Assembly: GCA_905233915.1 (NCBI GenBank)
Contig: CAJOFM010000012.1
Coordinates: 124,001 to 188,000, forward strand
Length of the DNA: 64,000 nt
Reading direction: 5' to 3'
Source: an uncultured Muribaculaceae bacterium
GTDB lineage: Bacteria > Bacteroidota > Bacteroidia > Bacteroidales > Muribaculaceae
Shown: piece by piece, positions 42,037 through 50,357 of the stretch
How the letters are laid out: each line of letters begins with the position of its first letter
Position numbering within the stretch: the first letter of the stretch is position 1
Notes under the pieces: model-generated
Seen by the model: the letters and a program-made list of their open reading frames with translations, nothing else
Database searches by the model: none
Told to the model about the DNA's origin: nothing
Made by a program: the position numbers and the translations under genes

Positions 42037-42915
42037 TCATCTGACGGCAATTTTCCTGCCGTGGTGGATGTAGATGCCCGGGGTGGTGGGGACGTCCTTG
42101 CCCACAGGCAGGCCCATCAGATTGTAGTAGTTGTCGTCCATCATCGGGCGTGTCCTGTCGGCCACGGCCTCGTTGATTTCACTGAGTTGCTCGTAGTTCA
42201 TGCCTTTATAGACGATTTCACCATCCTCAACTAAATATCTGAACAAAAACTGGACGTTAGCCCCCACCCATCTCGGTTTAAACGGGTACAGCGTGTAACC
42301 ACTATATAGACAATCCACTCCAATGCCCTCAATAACATAATCAGCACCTTCTAAGAAAACATATTTTTTAGCCAAATGATTGCCGACTTGAATAATCTCG
42401 CTGGACGCAATTACAGATTCTTCTTCCCATGTCTCTTCATCCCAGTAGAAAACATCATTCCAGAAGGTCACCGGATCTTGAAAGTCATAGAGCACAAATT
42501 CCTCCCCGTTTATTATATAATTCTTCAAGCTGTGAATAAATCGACCTATAGGGCAGTCGGCATATGTTTTACCGTCAGGGACAATGCCGTACACCACCTT
42601 GTCCTCCTCGCGCAGGTAGACGGGGATGGTGTCATTGACGGTGTTGATGGCGTCACCGTAATACTTGTGCATGGCCTTGTAGGTCTTGCCGTTGATTACC
42701 GTGTCGCCCTTGAGCTCGAGCGTGAGATAAACGGTGCCATATGCCAGATTAGGATCCGCAGGACGATCCATCACTTCATCTATCATATCCACGTTGGTAT
42801 ATGAATACACCCACTTGACGCCCTCGCGCACGAACGGGACGTACTCATATTCCTGCGCTGCCAGCTGGGTCATGCCCAGCAGGGTCAGTGTTAATAACAA
42901 AATTATCTTTTTCAT
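42037..42915 (-). CDS. Secreted protein with YNLxG..PGIYI sorting-like C-terminus
   Basis: 292 residues with signal peptide MKKIILLLTLTLLGMTQLAA. The body has an N-terminal EYVPFVREGVKWVYSY motif common in Bacteroidales secreted proteins, then about 200 residues of no known family. The tail YYNLMGLPVGKD...PGIYIHHGRKIAVR matches the conserved C-terminal pattern seen in many secreted Bacteroidales proteins, related in form to type IX sorting tails. Promoter TATATTTG at 42959-42966. Function unknown. Confidence 0.75.
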   Translation of the reverse strand: MKKIILLLTLTLLGMTQLAAQEYEYVPFVREGVKWVYSYTNVDMIDEVMDRPADPNLAYGTVYLTLELKGDTVINGKTYKAMHKYYGDAINTVNDTIPVYLREEDKVVYGIVPDGKTYADCPIGRFIHSLKNYIINGEEFVLYDFQDPVTFWNDVFYWDEETWEEESVIASSEIIQVGNHLAKKYVFLEGADYVIEGIGVDCLYSGYTLYPFKPRWVGANVQFLFRYLVEDGEIVYKGMNYEQLSEINEAVADRTRPMMDDNYYNLMGLPVGKDVPTTPGIYIHHGRKIAVR

Positions 42916-42958
42916 ATTCTTATTCTTTAATGGATTAAATATCTGTTCATTAGAAATG

Positions 42959-42966
42959 CAAATATA
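42959..42966 (-). promoter_or_regulatory. -7 box TATATTTG of the secreted protein gene
   Basis: TAnnTTTG match 44 bp upstream of the ATG at 42915. Confidence 0.5.
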
Positions 42967-42986
42967 TTAACAATTATCGAATTCAC

Positions 42987-43409
42987 CTATATTGAATACT
43001 TTTCGAAAGTTAGACCCAAGAATGGAAATAATACTGTGAAAATTGTGTATCCAACAATTAGCCAACCTTTCACTGTACGATATTTGTCATTTTTATATTT
43101 TTTATCTAAACGATAATAAAAAGAACCTCTATCTGAGAGAAAAGAGGAGAAAAAACACCATGTAACAATTACAATCAATATTATTGGCCATGGAAAGCCA
43201 TGTCCATTAGTCATAAAAGCCATTACTTCTTTTGAACTGACATCAAAAATAAGATACGAGATTATAAAGACAACTGCTGAAATATTCATTATCAAACATA
43301 CACAAAGATACGCAATTGTATTATGGTGGCAGAAACTTTTGTCCGGTCCGCTAAATTTTCTGAAAAGATGATTAACACGATAATATATATATTCGATGAT
43401 TCTCATCAT
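42987..43409 (-). CDS. Small membrane protein of unknown function
   Basis: 140 residues (or 139 from the ATG at 43406). Three hydrophobic helices (about 32-54, 72-91 and 113-131) and charged loops (DRGSFYYRLDKKYKNDKYR). AT-rich and unlike its neighbours in composition, so it may be a recent arrival. No family recognised. Confidence 0.6.
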   Translation of the reverse strand: MMRIIEYIYYRVNHLFRKFSGPDKSFCHHNTIAYLCVCLIMNISAVVFIISYLIFDVSSKEVMAFMTNGHGFPWPIILIVIVTWCFFSSFLSDRGSFYYRLDKKYKNDKYRTVKGWLIVGYTIFTVLFPFLGLTFEKYSI

Positions 43410-43428
43410 AGTAATTAAGCATAAAAAT

Positions 43429-43590
43429 TAATAATTTTCATCAATATAATTCCAAAACAATTCCTTGCCTTTCCAATTCCATGCTATGCCAATCAAGATA
43501 GGTATAGGGCCTGTGGCGAAACAAGTGATATCAATAACAAAATCTAAAGCATGTTCACATAATATTAATCGTTGAGTACTGAGAAAAAGC
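43429..43590 (-). pseudogene. Open frame without a start codon, possible gene remnant
   Basis: The minus strand reads through about 50 codons ending in GPIPILIGIAWNWKGKELFWNYIDENY and a TAA at 43429-43431, with no in-frame ATG. It ends 19 bp before the membrane-protein gene. It may be the 3' stub of a gene cut at the aminotransferase terminator, or a small protein with an unusual start. Confidence 0.3.
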
Positions 43591-43592
43591 AA

Positions 43593-43634
43593 CCTGCAAG
43601 CCATGAGGCGTTTTAGCTCATGAGGGCTTGCAGG
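43593..43634 (-). terminator. Terminator hairpin after the aminotransferase
   Basis: CCTGCAAGCC...TGAG pairs with CTCA...GGGCTTGCAGG; on the minus strand the hairpin is followed by TTGCTTTTTCTC. Confidence 0.8.
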
Positions 43635-43654
43635 TGATAATGGTTGTGATGCCG

Positions 43655-44848
43655 TCAGGCAAGCTTGGCGAGGGCAGCGGTGATGCGCTTGGCGGCCTCG
43701 ATCAGGTTCTCGTCGCTGGTGGCGTAGCTCAGGCGGATATAGCCCGGGCAGCAGAATGCGGTGCCGGCGACGGTGGCGACGTGTGCCTCGTTGAGGAGGT
43801 AGAGTGCCAGGTCGTTGTCATCGTTGATGACGGTGTCGCCGCAGCGCTTGCCGTAGTAGTACTCTACCCTGGGGAAGGCGTAGAAGGCACCGTCGGGCAT
43901 GTTGAGTTCCAGACCGGGAATCTCTTGCAACAGACCCACGATGAGGTTGCGGCGGCGCTCAAAGGCGATGCGCATGTCCTCGACACACTGCTGGGGTCCA
44001 TTGTAGGCAGCCTCGGCAGCCTTTTGGGCAATCGAGGAAACGCCGCTGGTGTACTGGCCCTGCATCTTGTTGACAGCCTTGGCGACCCACAGCGGGGCGG
44101 CAATGTAACCGATGCGGTAACCTGTCATGGCATAGGCCTTGGAGACACCGTTGATGATGATGACCTGTTCCTTGATGGCATCGAACTGTGCGAGCGACTC
44201 GTGATGGCCCACATAGTTGATGTGCTCGTAGATCTCATCGGCAATGACCATGACCTCGGGGTGACGGGCGAGCATGTCGGCAATGGCCTTGAGCTCCTCG
44301 CGGGTGTAGATGGCGCCGCTGGGGTTGCTGGGTGAGCAGATGATGATGAGGCGGGTCTTGTCGGTTATGACGGCCTCGAGTTCATCGGCGGTCACCTTGA
44401 AGTTCTTCTCCATGCTTGAGGGGAGCAGCACGCTCTTACCGCCAGCCAGGTTGACCATCTGCACATAGCTTACCCATGCGGGGGTGGGGATGATGACCTC
44501 GTCGCCGGGGTTGATGAGTGCCATGATGGCGTTGGTCAACTCGTGCTTGGCACCGTTGCCGATGACAATCTGGTCGGGGGTGTATTCCAGGCCGTTCTCG
44601 CGGCGCAGTTTCTCACACACGGCCTGACGCAGCGACAGGTAGCCGGGGACGGGAGAATAGAACGAGTAATTATCGTCAACGGCCTGCTTGGCGGCGGCCT
44701 TAATGTGGTCAGGAGTGAAGAAATCGGGTTCACCTACCGAGAGGTTGATCACGTCCACGCCCTGAGCGCGCAGTTCGTTACTCTTTTGTGACATGGCGAG
44801 GGTGGCACTCGGTGCCAGTGCGTTGATTCGGTCCGAAAGTCGGTTCAT
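43655..44848 (-). CDS. PLP-dependent aminotransferase class I, aspartate aminotransferase-like
   Basis: 397 residues, fold type I. Typical parts: VINLSVGEPDFFTPDHIKAA at the start, YSPVPGYLSLRQAV, the GNGAKHELTNAI cofactor loop, CSPSNPSGAIYTREEL, DEIYEHINYVG, and the PLP lysine in GVSKAYAMTGYRIGY near residue 237. The I-gamma-type sequence fits aspartate aminotransferase acting on oxaloacetate and glutamate, although related enzymes differ in amino acid choice. Single-gene unit with a TACCTTTG box at 44910. Confidence 0.93.
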   Translation of the reverse strand: MNRLSDRINALAPSATLAMSQKSNELRAQGVDVINLSVGEPDFFTPDHIKAAAKQAVDDNYSFYSPVPGYLSLRQAVCEKLRRENGLEYTPDQIVIGNGAKHELTNAIMALINPGDEVIIPTPAWVSYVQMVNLAGGKSVLLPSSMEKNFKVTADELEAVITDKTRLIIICSPSNPSGAIYTREELKAIADMLARHPEVMVIADEIYEHINYVGHHESLAQFDAIKEQVIIINGVSKAYAMTGYRIGYIAAPLWVAKAVNKMQGQYTSGVSSIAQKAAEAAYNGPQQCVEDMRIAFERRRNLIVGLLQEIPGLELNMPDGAFYAFPRVEYYYGKRCGDTVINDDNDLALYLLNEAHVATVAGTAFCCPGYIRLSYATSDENLIEAAKRITAALAKLA

Positions 44849-44909
44849 GTTCTGAATGTTATTTTTAAGTTATAATCTGTTAGTTAATTAGTCTCTCTCT
44901 TTGGTTGTG

Positions 44910-44917
44910 CAAAGGTA
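44910..44917 (-). promoter_or_regulatory. -7 box TACCTTTG of the aminotransferase
   Basis: TAnnTTTG match 62 bp upstream of the start codon. Confidence 0.5.
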
Positions 44918-44941
44918 GGTCTTTTTGTCCAAACAGACAAA

Positions 44942-45895
44942 TTATTTCTCAACGACGCGGCCGTTGACGACCTTGAAGCGCCGGTCAAATTCCTCGCGCG
45001 TCCTTTTCCAGCGGTTGTGGCTCCACAGCCAGTACTGCGGGGCGCGGTTGATGGTCTGCTCCATGCGCTGGAAATAGATGTCGGTAAGTTCAAACTCGCC
45101 CATCGTCGAGGGTTCGCGCGTAATGACCTGGAACTCGCACTCATAGCGTCCGCGCCCCACGCGCTTGACATCAATATAGACGACGGCTTGGTTCTGTGAG
45201 TGGACGATGCGCTCGATGCCGGTAAACACGGGGGTGTCCTTGTGGTTGAGGAAGGTGAGCCAGAAGTGGATGTTCTCCCACTTGGGCACCTGGTCGTTGA
45301 TGTAGCCCAGTATTGTGGGACGGCCGTTGCGCTTGTTCTCGACGATCCAGCGTAGGGTTCCCTTCATGGACACGCTGTCTGATTTCATGCGGTCTCGCGT
45401 CTTGAGCACCACGCGGTTGATGACCTGGTTCTCGAGTGGATGGTAAATCTGGCCCATGACCGTGTTGTTGGTGATGAGCGGACGCACCCACAGCACGAGC
45501 GAGGACACCCATTCCCAGTTGCCGTAGTGTCCTAGCAGCAGGGCGATGGATTGGCCGCTGTTGAGGATTTCGGCGACCTGTTCACTGCCCTTGAAGGTCA
45601 TGCGGCGCATGATGTTGCGGTCGGTGATGGAGGTGTATTTCACCGTTTCGACCAGGATGTCGCAGAAGTGGCGGTAGAACTGCAGGCGCAGCCTTTTCAG
45701 TTCCTTGTCGCTCTTGTCGGGATAGGCAATGCTCAGGTTCTTGCTGATGACCCGATGGCGATACCGCAGCACGTAGGCGATGATGACAAACAGGAGGTCG
45801 CTGAACAGGTAATGTACCCACAAGGGCAGCAGCGACAACCCGTACCACGTGCCGTAGATGATCCAAAACGCTATGTTTTCAAGAGCCTTTTTCAT
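44942..45895 (-). CDS. Lipid A biosynthesis lauroyl/myristoyl acyltransferase (LpxL/HtrB-like)
   Basis: 317 residues from the ATG at 45895. One N-terminal membrane helix region, then the LPLAT core: LLGHYGNWEW (the HxxxxE/D catalytic motif of the HtrB family), RPLITNNTVMGQIYHPLEN, and GYINDQVPKWENIHFWLTFLNH, where E. coli enzymes have a DQ.....G pattern. It adds a secondary acyl chain to lipid A at the inner membrane. Divergent from the SBF transporter gene. lpxB lies 1.6 kb away, consistent with an envelope neighbourhood. Confidence 0.88.
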   Translation of the reverse strand: MKKALENIAFWIIYGTWYGLSLLPLWVHYLFSDLLFVIIAYVLRYRHRVISKNLSIAYPDKSDKELKRLRLQFYRHFCDILVETVKYTSITDRNIMRRMTFKGSEQVAEILNSGQSIALLLGHYGNWEWVSSLVLWVRPLITNNTVMGQIYHPLENQVINRVVLKTRDRMKSDSVSMKGTLRWIVENKRNGRPTILGYINDQVPKWENIHFWLTFLNHKDTPVFTGIERIVHSQNQAVVYIDVKRVGRGRYECEFQVITREPSTMGEFELTDIYFQRMEQTINRAPQYWLWSHNRWKRTREEFDRRFKVVNGRVVEK

Positions 45896-45974
45896 TATCA
45901 AGTGCGAAATTACAACAAATCCCCGTCTTGGGCAAATTTCATGGCCTTATGCGCCCAATCTCCATAATTTGCAG

Positions 45975-45982
45975 TAATTTTG
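45975..45982 (+). promoter_or_regulatory. -7 box TAATTTTG of the SBF transporter
   Basis: TAnnTTTG match 8 bp before the ATG at 45991, so the leader would be very short. Confidence 0.55.
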
Positions 45983-45990
45983 CGGGCGCT

Positions 45991-46980
45991 ATGAAGGCCA
46001 TTATCACTTTTTTGAAGAATTGGACATTGCCCAGCGCGATTGTGTCGGGCACGGTCATCTATCTGATATTCTATTGGGTGCGGGCCCTAGACCCGGTGAG
46101 CGAGGTGATGGAGCCGATATTCGACACCATCCTGCCGTTGTTCATGAGTCTGATCCTGTTCACGACATTCCTGCGCGTGGATTTCCACAAGATGCGGCCG
46201 GCGATGTGGCACTTGTGGGTATCGGTGTTCCAGGTGGTGTTCGTGATACTGATTGTGGCCCTCATTCTCGGGTTTGACATGAAAGGCAAGGACCTGATCC
46301 TGATGGAAGGTATCTTGACGTGTGTCATCTGCCCCGGCGCCAGTGCCGCGCCCGTTGTTACAGGCAAGTTGGGCGGCAACCTGGAAACGATGACCAGCTA
46401 TGTGTTCCTGTCCAATCTGGTCACGGTGGTGGCCGTTCCCGTGGTGTTCCCGCTCATCGACAAGGGCGTGGACATCAGCTTCTGGACGGCTTTCTGGATA
46501 ATCATGTACAAGGTGTTCCTTGTGCTGGTGCTGCCGCTGATTGCCGCCTATCTGGTGAAGCACTATCTGCCGCGCGTGCAGCAGCGGCTGGTGGCCATTC
46601 AGGACCTGTCGTTCTACATGTGGGGCATCTCGCTGACGATTGTCACCGGTTGCACGGTGAAGAACATCATCAATAGCGGCGCGCCGCTGATGTTCCTAGT
46701 CGCCATCGCCTTGGTGTCGCTGCTCATCTGCCTGGCGCAGTTTGCCGTGGGCAGGTACATCGGGCATTTCTTCGGCACCGTTATTGAAAGCGGCCAGGGC
46801 CTTGGGCAGAAGAACACCGCCTTTGCCGTGTGGATTGCCTATACCTATCTGAGCCCGTTGTCGGTGGCTGGTCCGGGCTGCTACATCCTGTGGCAGAACG
46901 CCATCAACAGTCTTGAGATTTGGCACCACCGCAAGCAGCAAGAACGGCAATCCAAACAACAGCCTCACGCTAAGCCGTAA
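45991..46980 (+). CDS. Bile acid:sodium symporter (SBF/BASS) family transporter
   Basis: 329 residues from the ATG at 45991; the longer frame crosses the TAATTTTG box. About nine to ten membrane helices. ILTCVICPGASAAPVVTGKLGGNLETMTSY is the SBF-type discontinuous-helix region with the Pro/Gly break, and GLGQKNTAFAVWIAYTYLSPLS the second one. Members import bile acids, pantoate or other organic anions with Na+. In a gut bacterium bile acid handling is possible, but substrate cannot be predicted. Confidence 0.87.
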   Translation: MKAIITFLKNWTLPSAIVSGTVIYLIFYWVRALDPVSEVMEPIFDTILPLFMSLILFTTFLRVDFHKMRPAMWHLWVSVFQVVFVILIVALILGFDMKGKDLILMEGILTCVICPGASAAPVVTGKLGGNLETMTSYVFLSNLVTVVAVPVVFPLIDKGVDISFWTAFWIIMYKVFLVLVLPLIAAYLVKHYLPRVQQRLVAIQDLSFYMWGISLTIVTGCTVKNIINSGAPLMFLVAIALVSLLICLAQFAVGRYIGHFFGTVIESGQGLGQKNTAFAVWIAYTYLSPLSVAGPGCYILWQNAINSLEIWHHRKQQERQSKQQPHAKP

Positions 46981-47012
46981 AGGCGCTAAGTTTTATTATT
47001 TCTTTTCATGGT

Positions 47013-47492
47013 ATGAAAAAGCTCATCAATCCATATCTCGACAAGAAGGGTTACAACTGCTTCGGGTGCAGCCCCAAGAACCCTATCGGCCTGCATCTGG
47101 AATTTTGGGAAGACGGCGATGAAGTCGTGACGACTTGGTCGCCTAACGTCAACTACGATGGCTGGGTCGAGACCCTGCACGGCGGCATCATCAGCACGCT
47201 CATCGACGAACTCGCCAACTGGGTGCTGTCCCGCCAGCTGCAGGCAGCCGGGGTGACCACCAAACTCGAGGTGAAGTTTCGTCGCCCCGTGTCCACCCTG
47301 GACCCGCAGATTACCCTGCGTGGCCGCATCACGGGCAACGTGCGCAACTACTATACCGTTCATGTCACAGTGCATGACAATGAGGGCCGCCTGTGTGACG
47401 AGGGCGACGTGACCTACTGCATGTTTGACAAGGAGCGTTCTCGCGAGATGGGCTTCACTGCCTGCCTCACCGAGGACGAGGTCAACAACTAA
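47013..47492 (+). CDS. PaaI-type hotdog-fold thioesterase
   Basis: 159 residues, single hotdog domain. The catalytic helix is TLHGGIISTLIDELANW, matching the HGG...DE pattern of PaaI thioesterases; upstream CFGCSPKNPIGLHLEF is the conserved N-terminal part seen in this subgroup. These enzymes hydrolyse acyl-CoA thioesters. It follows the transporter by 32 bp and may be cotranscribed. Its stop codon overlaps the lpxB stop codon by 4 bp on the opposite strand. Confidence 0.88.
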   Translation: MKKLINPYLDKKGYNCFGCSPKNPIGLHLEFWEDGDEVVTTWSPNVNYDGWVETLHGGIISTLIDELANWVLSRQLQAAGVTTKLEVKFRRPVSTLDPQITLRGRITGNVRNYYTVHVTVHDNEGRLCDEGDVTYCMFDKERSREMGFTACLTEDEVNN

Positions 47493-48613
47493 AGTGATTG
47501 CATAATGTGTTGAGCCGCCGTGGCGGTGCAGACGTTGGTGCCGAGACGGTCGGCAAGGCGCTTGTAGCCGTCGAGCATGGCGGTGCGCTCTGGGGTGTTA
47601 CCCAATAATTTGGTTAAATGGTCATCGATGCTATCGACGGTGCACAGGTGCATCAACAGTTCGGGGATGACGGGCTCGTCGGTGATAAGGTTGGGCAGGG
47701 TGACGTATTTTCCAGTTAATAGCCTACGATAGAATTTATAGGACCACTTGCTGCCGTTGAAGCGGTAGCAGGCGACTTGTGGTGTGTCGAGCAGAGCGGT
47801 CTCAAGCGTCGCGGTGCCCGAGGTGACCAATGCGGCACGGGCATGGTGGACAAGGGGATAGGTAGCGTCGCGCAGGACGGGAACGGTTTTGTTGCCCATC
47901 ACTTCGCGATAAAGGTCATCGGTAATGCTGGGTGCTCCAGCAATGACGGCTTGATATTCAGGATGACGTGCGGCGGCTTCGAGCATCAGGGGCAGATTGT
48001 CGCGGATTTCCCGCACACGGGAACCTGGCACCAGGGCGATGATGGGCCGGTCGGCGAGGTTGTGCTGGGCGATGAATTGCGTAAAATCGGGGAAATCTTT
48101 GCTGGCTTGGGCCACTTCCTGCACAGTGGGGTTGCCCACATAGGTTGCCGTGTAATCGCGTTCGCGGTACCAGTCGGGTTCAAAGGGCAAGATGCAGTAC
48201 ATGTGATCCACATAGCGGCGGATGTCCTTGACGCGCCACTCTTTCCACACCCACACCTTGGGAGAAATGAAGTAGTGGACCGGTATCCCAAGGTTATGGG
48301 CATACTTGGCGACCTTGAGGTTGAATGAGGGATAATCCACAAGAATCAACGCCGCAGGCTGCCACTCGTCGATGGCGCGGCGTGCCGTGCCCAGGAAACC
48401 GAGGATTTTTCCCAGATGTTTCATCACGTCGGCAAAGCCCATATAGGCCATGTCCTTGTAGTGGATGATGGGCTGGACACCAGCTTGGGCCTCCATGAGG
48501 TCACCGCCCAGGAAGCGGAACTCGGCTTGCGGGTCCAGTTCTTTGAGCGATGCTATCAGGTGGGAGGCGTGGAGGTCTCCTGAAGCCTCACCGGCAATGA
48601 TGAAGTATTTCAT
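47489..48613 (-). CDS. lpxB: Lipid-A-disaccharide synthase
   Basis: 374 residues. LpxB joins UDP-2,3-diacylglucosamine and lipid X to the lipid A disaccharide. Conserved: IAGEASGDLHASHLI at the start, GFADVMKHLGKI, DYPSFNLKVAK, YFISPKVWVWKEWRV, ALVPGSRVREI and the donor-site region ALVTSGTATLETAL. Its ATG overlaps the folA stop (ATGA), so translation is coupled; the operon reads GYF/CD225 gene, DUF2752, thyA, folA, lpxB. Confidence 0.97.
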   Translation of the reverse strand: MKYFIIAGEASGDLHASHLIASLKELDPQAEFRFLGGDLMEAQAGVQPIIHYKDMAYMGFADVMKHLGKILGFLGTARRAIDEWQPAALILVDYPSFNLKVAKYAHNLGIPVHYFISPKVWVWKEWRVKDIRRYVDHMYCILPFEPDWYRERDYTATYVGNPTVQEVAQASKDFPDFTQFIAQHNLADRPIIALVPGSRVREIRDNLPLMLEAAARHPEYQAVIAGAPSITDDLYREVMGNKTVPVLRDATYPLVHHARAALVTSGTATLETALLDTPQVACYRFNGSKWSYKFYRRLLTGKYVTLPNLITDEPVIPELLMHLCTVDSIDDHLTKLLGNTPERTAMLDGYKRLADRLGTNVCTATAAQHIMQSL

Positions 48614-49107
48614 GAGCGGCGGCGTTTTAGGGTGATGAAATCAAACTCGTAGGCATTGCGGTGGTCGCTCGCGTGATGCTCCCGGCTCACTTCCTGCCAT
48701 TCGTTCGGGTCGAGGGTGGGGAAGAAGGCATCGGCACAGGCCCAGCGGGCATGAATTACCGTCAGGTGCAACACATCGATGAGCGGCATGGCTTGCCGAT
48801 AAATCTGTTCTCCACCGATGATAAAAACCGGGTTGGTCTGAGCAGCGGCGATGGCTTCATCCATGCTGTGAGCCACAGTTGTTCCCTCATATTGCCAATC
48901 GGCATTGCGGGTGATGACGATGTTTTGCCGGCCGGGCAGGGGTCGTCTCGGGAAGGACTCAAACGTCTTGCGTCCCATCACAATGCTATGGCCCATGGTC
49001 GTCTCCTTGAAGTGCTTCATGTCGGCTGGCATGTGGCACAGCAGTTCGCCCTGGCGCCCGATGGCCCAGTTCTCATCAACAGCGACTATAGCCTCAATCG
49101 ACTTCAT
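48610..49107 (-). CDS. folA: Dihydrofolate reductase
   Basis: 165 residues, normal size. Reduces dihydrofolate to tetrahydrofolate with NADPH, regenerating what thyA consumes. Conserved: IVAVDENWAIG, LLCHMPADMKHFK with the substrate-binding Asp, VMGRKTFESFP and FIIGGEQIYRQAM. The ATG at 49107 immediately follows seven heptamer units that make up the entire spacer from thyA. Confidence 0.97.
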   Translation of the reverse strand: MKSIEAIVAVDENWAIGRQGELLCHMPADMKHFKETTMGHSIVMGRKTFESFPRRPLPGRQNIVITRNADWQYEGTTVAHSMDEAIAAAQTNPVFIIGGEQIYRQAMPLIDVLHLTVIHARWACADAFFPTLDPNEWQEVSREHHASDHRNAYEFDFITLKRRRS

Positions 49108-49156
49108 CTCTTATCTTTTATCTCTTATCTTTTATCTCTTATCTTTTAACTCTTAT
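49108..49156 (-). repeat. Heptamer array filling the thyA-folA spacer (7 units)
   Basis: Exactly seven units of ATAAGAG, ATAAAAG or TTAAAAG on the coding strand lie between the TAG of thyA and the ATG of folA, with no other base in the spacer. Confidence 0.95.
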
Positions 49157-49951
49157 CTAAACCGAGACGATGCCCTTGATGGCTGGCCAGGGGTCGTAGC
49201 CCTCGAGGGTGAAATCCTCATACTTGTAGTCATCGATGCTCTTGACATCGGGGTTGAGCACCATGCGGGGCAGGGGACGCGGTTCACGTGAGAGCTGTTC
49301 CTTGATCTGGTCAAAGTGGTTGCGGTAGATGTGCGCGTCGCCAAAGGTGTGGATGAATTCACCTGCCTCCAGTCCTGTCACGTGAGCGATCATCATGAGC
49401 AGCAGGGCATAGCTGGCGATATTGAAGGGCACACCCAGGAACAGGTCGGCACTGCGCTGATAAAGCTGCAAACTCAGTTTTCCGTTGGCCACATAAAATT
49501 GGAACAGCGAGTGGCATGGCGGAAGTTTCATGGTCGGCACTTCGGCCACATTCCACGCGCTCACCATGATGCGACGGCTGTTGGGCGTGTTCTTTATCTG
49601 GTCGATGACCTGGGCAATCTGGTCAATGGTGCCGCCATTGCCGTCGGGCCATGCGCGCCATTGGCTGCCATAGACGGGACCAAGGTCGCCATTCTCGTCG
49701 GCCCACTCGTTCCAGATGCGCACGCCATGCTCCTGCAGCCAGCGCACGTTGGTGTCGCCGCGCAAGAACCACAGCAGTTCATAGATAATGGACTTGAGAT
49801 GGACCTTCTTTGTCGTCAGCAGGGGAAAACCGTCGGCCAGGTTGCAGCGCAACTGGTAACCGAACACGCTGCGCGTGCCCGTCCCCGTGCGGTCCTCCTT
49901 GTCCACGCCATGTTCCATCACGTGGCGCACCAGATCAAGATATTGTTTCAT
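49157..49951 (-). CDS. thyA: Thymidylate synthase
   Basis: 264 residues, the E. coli length. Makes dTMP from dUMP with methylene-tetrahydrofolate. Catalytic Cys146 is in [11 protein letters not shown], with [11 protein letters not shown] near the start, [10 protein letters not shown], and the [12 protein letters not shown] substrate-binding segment. Coupled in function and operon with folA. Confidence 0.98.
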   Translation of the reverse strand: MKQYLDLVRHVMEHGVDKEDRTGTGTRSVFGYQLRCNLADGFPLLTTKKVHLKSIIYELLWFLRGDTNVRWLQEHGVRIWNEWADENGDLGPVYGSQWRAWPDGNGGTIDQIAQVIDQIKNTPNSRRIMVSAWNVAEVPTMKLPPCHSLFQFYVANGKLSLQLYQRSADLFLGVPFNIASYALLLMMIAHVTGLEAGEFIHTFGDAHIYRNHFDQIKEQLSREPRPLPRMVLNPDVKSIDDYKYEDFTLEGYDPWPAIKGIVSV

Positions 49952-49976
49952 CGATTCTCTTTATATTTTGATTTTT

Positions 49977-50351
49977 TTACCAATTGAAGATGTTGCGTAG
50001 CAGCCACCATAGCACTGTCAAGACTAGGAATAGCCACATGAGCATCGGGGCATTGATGCGAGCATACAGTCGTGGGTTGCGGGTGCGCTGCGTTTCGCCA
50101 TACAGGCAAAGGGCAATCCAGGGGATGGCAATGAGCAGCAGGGCATTGAACTTGAACGCGCCCACGACATCACCGTGCATCAAGGCGTGGATGGCACGCT
50201 GGCTGCCACAGCCAGGACACTTGTAGCCCGTGAGTGACAGGAACGTGCAGCGCGGTAACACTGTTGATGTTGAAGGGTCTATCGCATAGTAGATGACACC
50301 GAAGACCAAAAGCGCGGCAACCACTAGGATGATGATGAGCGAGCGGCGCAT
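49977..50351 (-). CDS. DUF2752 membrane protein
   Basis: 124 residues with three membrane helices. The motif CTFLSLTGYKCPGCGSQRAIHALMHGD is the DUF2752 signature with its Cys-Pro-Gly-Cys-Gly loop. Function unknown. It starts 6 bp after the GYF/CD225 gene, a pairing that suggests a shared membrane role, and precedes thyA by 25 bp. Confidence 0.87.
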   Translation of the reverse strand: MRRSLIIILVVAALLVFGVIYYAIDPSTSTVLPRCTFLSLTGYKCPGCGSQRAIHALMHGDVVGAFKFNALLLIAIPWIALCLYGETQRTRNPRLYARINAPMLMWLFLVLTVLWWLLRNIFNW

Positions 50352-50357
50352 CTTGCC

